Positions 12,469 through 13,679 of a DNA stretch of 13,679 nucleotides are shown here, piece after piece. Source of the stretch: Alphaproteobacteria bacterium (lineage in GTDB: Bacteria > Pseudomonadota > Alphaproteobacteria > UBA3830); the NCBI GenBank assembly GCA_025998595.1, contig BNWE01000032.1:1-13679 (forward strand). Reading direction: 5' to 3'. Positions within the stretch are counted from its first letter, which is position 1, and each line of letters begins with the position of its first letter. A program made the translations under genes and the position numbers. The notes under the pieces were generated by a model. The model was not told the DNA's origin, made no database searches, and worked only from the letters and a program-made list of their open reading frames with translations.

Positions 12469-13679
12469 ATGAAGAGAAAAGGTGTTTTAGTTGTTTCTAT
12501 GGTAGCTTTGTTTGCTGCCTGTTCGTGTAATTTTTTGTCTGCCACGATGAAGCCAGTAAACGTGGACAAAAAGAGCTTGAGTTCTTCTGTACTTTTGAAG
12601 CCTAAGGTGTCTCTTGGTGAGCTTGAAGATGTTAAAATTGGGGTGTTTGTTGTTACTCCGGTGGATGGTTTCGATTATATGAGTCCTGATCCTTTGGGTA
12701 TGGGATTTTTAATGTACCAGCTTCGGATTCTTGGGCGCGATAAGGGTTTTGGCGGTGCTAATTTTGTTGCTGAGTTATTATCAGTTTTTAATGAAATGTT
12801 TGCTCGTCAAGAAGAATATGAGGAAGAGAAGGGGAAAGAAGTAGAGGAAGAGAAGGGGAAAGAAGTAGAGGAAGAGAAGGGGAAAGAAGTAGAGGAAGAG
12901 AAGGGGAAAGAAGTAGAGGAAGAGAAACTAACAGACTATAGTTCTTGTAGCAGTAGCAGTAGCAGTAGCAGTGCTAGTCCTACTGGCGATTACCTAGTAG
13001 CTCTACAAGATATGTGCGGGAAGATTACTGAGCTTCTCAGAGTGGTTAGTTCTGGTAAGGAGCGTTCTAGGTATTTTGTGCAATTCTTTAAGACGGTGGA
13101 AGAGCTTGATGATGAAAATGGTGTTACCGATCTTGGTGAAGATAGCTTTTCTAGGAAGGAAGTATTTGAGAGGCTTTTATTTAATACTATTGGGATGAAG
13201 TATGCTTTCATTGAGGAACTGTTGGATATAAATGGTGAGCCTGTTGTGGGTATTGTAGATGTTGTTAAAATTTTGTCGGTATTAGAGTCTGCAGCCCTTA
13301 GTGATTATGATTTTAAGTTTTTTGAAAAAAGAGTTGCCTTTATGAAGCGAAGGAAGCAAGAAGGGGTTGTGGAAGTCGCGCGAGTAGGCAAGGAAAAAGA
13401 GGAGGCCGTTGCTGTTTTGACAAGAGAAAAGGAGGAGCTTGAGCAAGTACGCAAGGAAAAAGAGGAGGCCGTTGCTGTTTTGACAAGAGAAAAGGAGGAG
13501 CTTGAGCAAGTACGCAAGGAAAAAGAGGAGGCCATTACCGCTTTGGAGGAGAAGCTTGAGCAAGTACGCAAGGAAAAAGAGGAGGCCGTTGCTGTTTTGA
13601 CAAGAGAAAAGGAGGAGCTTGAGCAAGTACGCAAGGAAAAAGAGGAGGCCATTACCGCTTTGGAGGAGAAGCTTGAGCA
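12469..13679 (+). CDS. Secreted repeat/coiled-coil protein, partial (runs off the window)
   Basis: The frame from ATG 12469 is open to the last base (403 codons plus two bases), with AAGGAGGG at 12450-12457. The N-terminus MKRKGVLVVSMVALFAACSC is a signal sequence; FAAC (15-18) may be a weak lipobox, so it could be a lipoprotein processed by Lnt, or an ordinary export signal cut after LSA (23-25). Residues 26-117 look globular. Four and a half EEEKGKEV units (118-153) follow, then a Cys-Ser8 run (160-168) and a second globular region (about 172-300). From 311 there is a long Glu/Lys coiled coil built of 21- and 18-residue repeats still continuing at the edge. Function is unknown; surface filament or secreted effector are both possible. 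Confidence 0.85.
   Translation, partial: MKRKGVLVVSMVALFAACSCNFLSATMKPVNVDKKSLSSSVLLKPKVSLGELEDVKIGVFVVTPVDGFDYMSPDPLGMGFLMYQLRILGRDKGFGGANFVAELLSVFNEMFARQEEYEEEKGKEVEEEKGKEVEEEKGKEVEEEKGKEVEEEKLTDYSSCSSSSSSSSASPTGDYLVALQDMCGKITELLRVVSSGKERSRYFVQFFKTVEELDDENGVTDLGEDSFSRKEVFERLLFNTIGMKYAFIEELLDINGEPVVGIVDVVKILSVLESAALSDYDFKFFEKRVAFMKRRKQEGVVEVARVGKEKEEAVAVLTREKEELEQVRKEKEEAVAVLTREKEELEQVRKEKEEAITALEEKLEQVRKEKEEAVAVLTREKEELEQVRKEKEEAITALEEKLE
12820..12927 (+). repeat. 24-bp tandem repeat, 4.5 copies (EEEKGKEV)
   Basis: Four identical 24-bp units occupy 12820-12843, 12844-12867, 12868-12891 and 12892-12915, followed by a 12-base partial unit (12916-12927). The repeats are translated as EEEKGKEV and being perfect should be prone to copy-number change. 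Confidence 0.95.
12949..12972 (+). repeat. Four AGCAGT hexanucleotide repeats (Ser8)
   Basis: AGCAGT is repeated four times exactly, encoding eight serines; a microsatellite whose length changes would keep the reading frame. Confidence 0.9.
13399..13679 (+). repeat. Mixed 63-bp and 54-bp tandem repeats encoding a coiled coil
   Basis: Long units (63 bp, 21 residues starting EEAVAVLTREKEEL) lie at 13399-13461, 13462-13524 and 13579-13641. Short units (54 bp, 18 residues starting EEAITALEEKLEQV) lie at 13525-13578 and 13642 to the window end. The order is L-L-S-L-S. Both share their final LEQVRKEK codons. 21 residues are exactly three heptads; 18 equal one heptad plus one hendecad. Confidence 0.95.

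Noticed and set aside
13282..13652. Two long overlapping minus-strand frames over the 3' repeats, with Leu/Phe/Ser-rich repeated translations
   Set aside because: They are mirror images of the in-frame 63/54-bp repeats of the plus-strand gene, with no ribosome site or independent coding signal.
12820..13679. Tandem repeats considered as a CRISPR array
   Set aside because: Units are directly adjacent without unique spacers and are translated in frame; no cas genes are present.

Overview
The window reads as part of the chromosome of an intracellular alphaproteobacterium, most likely of the Holosporales/Rickettsiales type. Three things point there. PriA has the short, winged-helix-less layout and the terminal IDPxSF motif I remember from Rickettsia PriA. 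Housekeeping genes carry in-frame, palindrome-rich repeats resembling Rickettsia palindromic elements. The last third encodes secreted, low-complexity, repeat-rich proteins typical of host-adapted bacteria. Type VI secretion genes fit Holosporales better than classical Rickettsiales. The taxonomic call is inference. Every credible gene lies on the + strand.

Layout. 1-884: a self-contained unit (extended -10 promoter, ORF, strong terminator) encoding a stand-alone lyase-like domain related to the OspF/SpvC phosphothreonine lyases and the N-terminal lyase domain of class III/IV lanthipeptide synthetases. 953-2998: priA. 3083-5773: two type VI secretion genes, a single-chain TssB-TssC sheath fusion followed by an Hcp-like protein. 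5774-6005: a non-coding stretch with inverted repeats and a repeat copy. 6006-7066: two overlapping dCTP-deaminase-family paralogues whose active-site substitutions fall at different positions. 6999-8879: lnt (apolipoprotein N-acyltransferase), interrupted in frame by two repeat insertions, one directly after the catalytic cysteine. 8880-9205: non-coding DNA with a probable promoter.

9206-13679: a run of exported proteins with a visibly different codon style (many GCT, GTT, TCT codons) and strong Shine-Dalgarno sites. They are a probable outer-membrane beta-barrel, an acidic/coiled-coil/DGPQ-repeat protein, a signal-peptide protein whose reading frame appears to continue after an A9 tract into a Ser-rich poly-Lys-tailed region, and a partial protein with EEEKGKEV repeats and a long coiled coil running off the end.

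The most interesting points are: (i) one repeat family inserted in the same reading frame in priA and twice in lnt, with its palindromic end also found outside genes; (ii) the natural TssB-TssC fusion; (iii) the dCTP deaminase pair, one copy keeping the catalytic Glu but not the Arg-Ser pair, the other the reverse; (iv) the free-standing phosphothreonine-lyase-like protein, a possible effector; (v) the A9 slippage site in a secreted protein. A working picture is a host-associated bacterium with a T6SS that can deliver proteins, an envelope lipoprotein pathway and a set of fast-evolving surface or secreted proteins.
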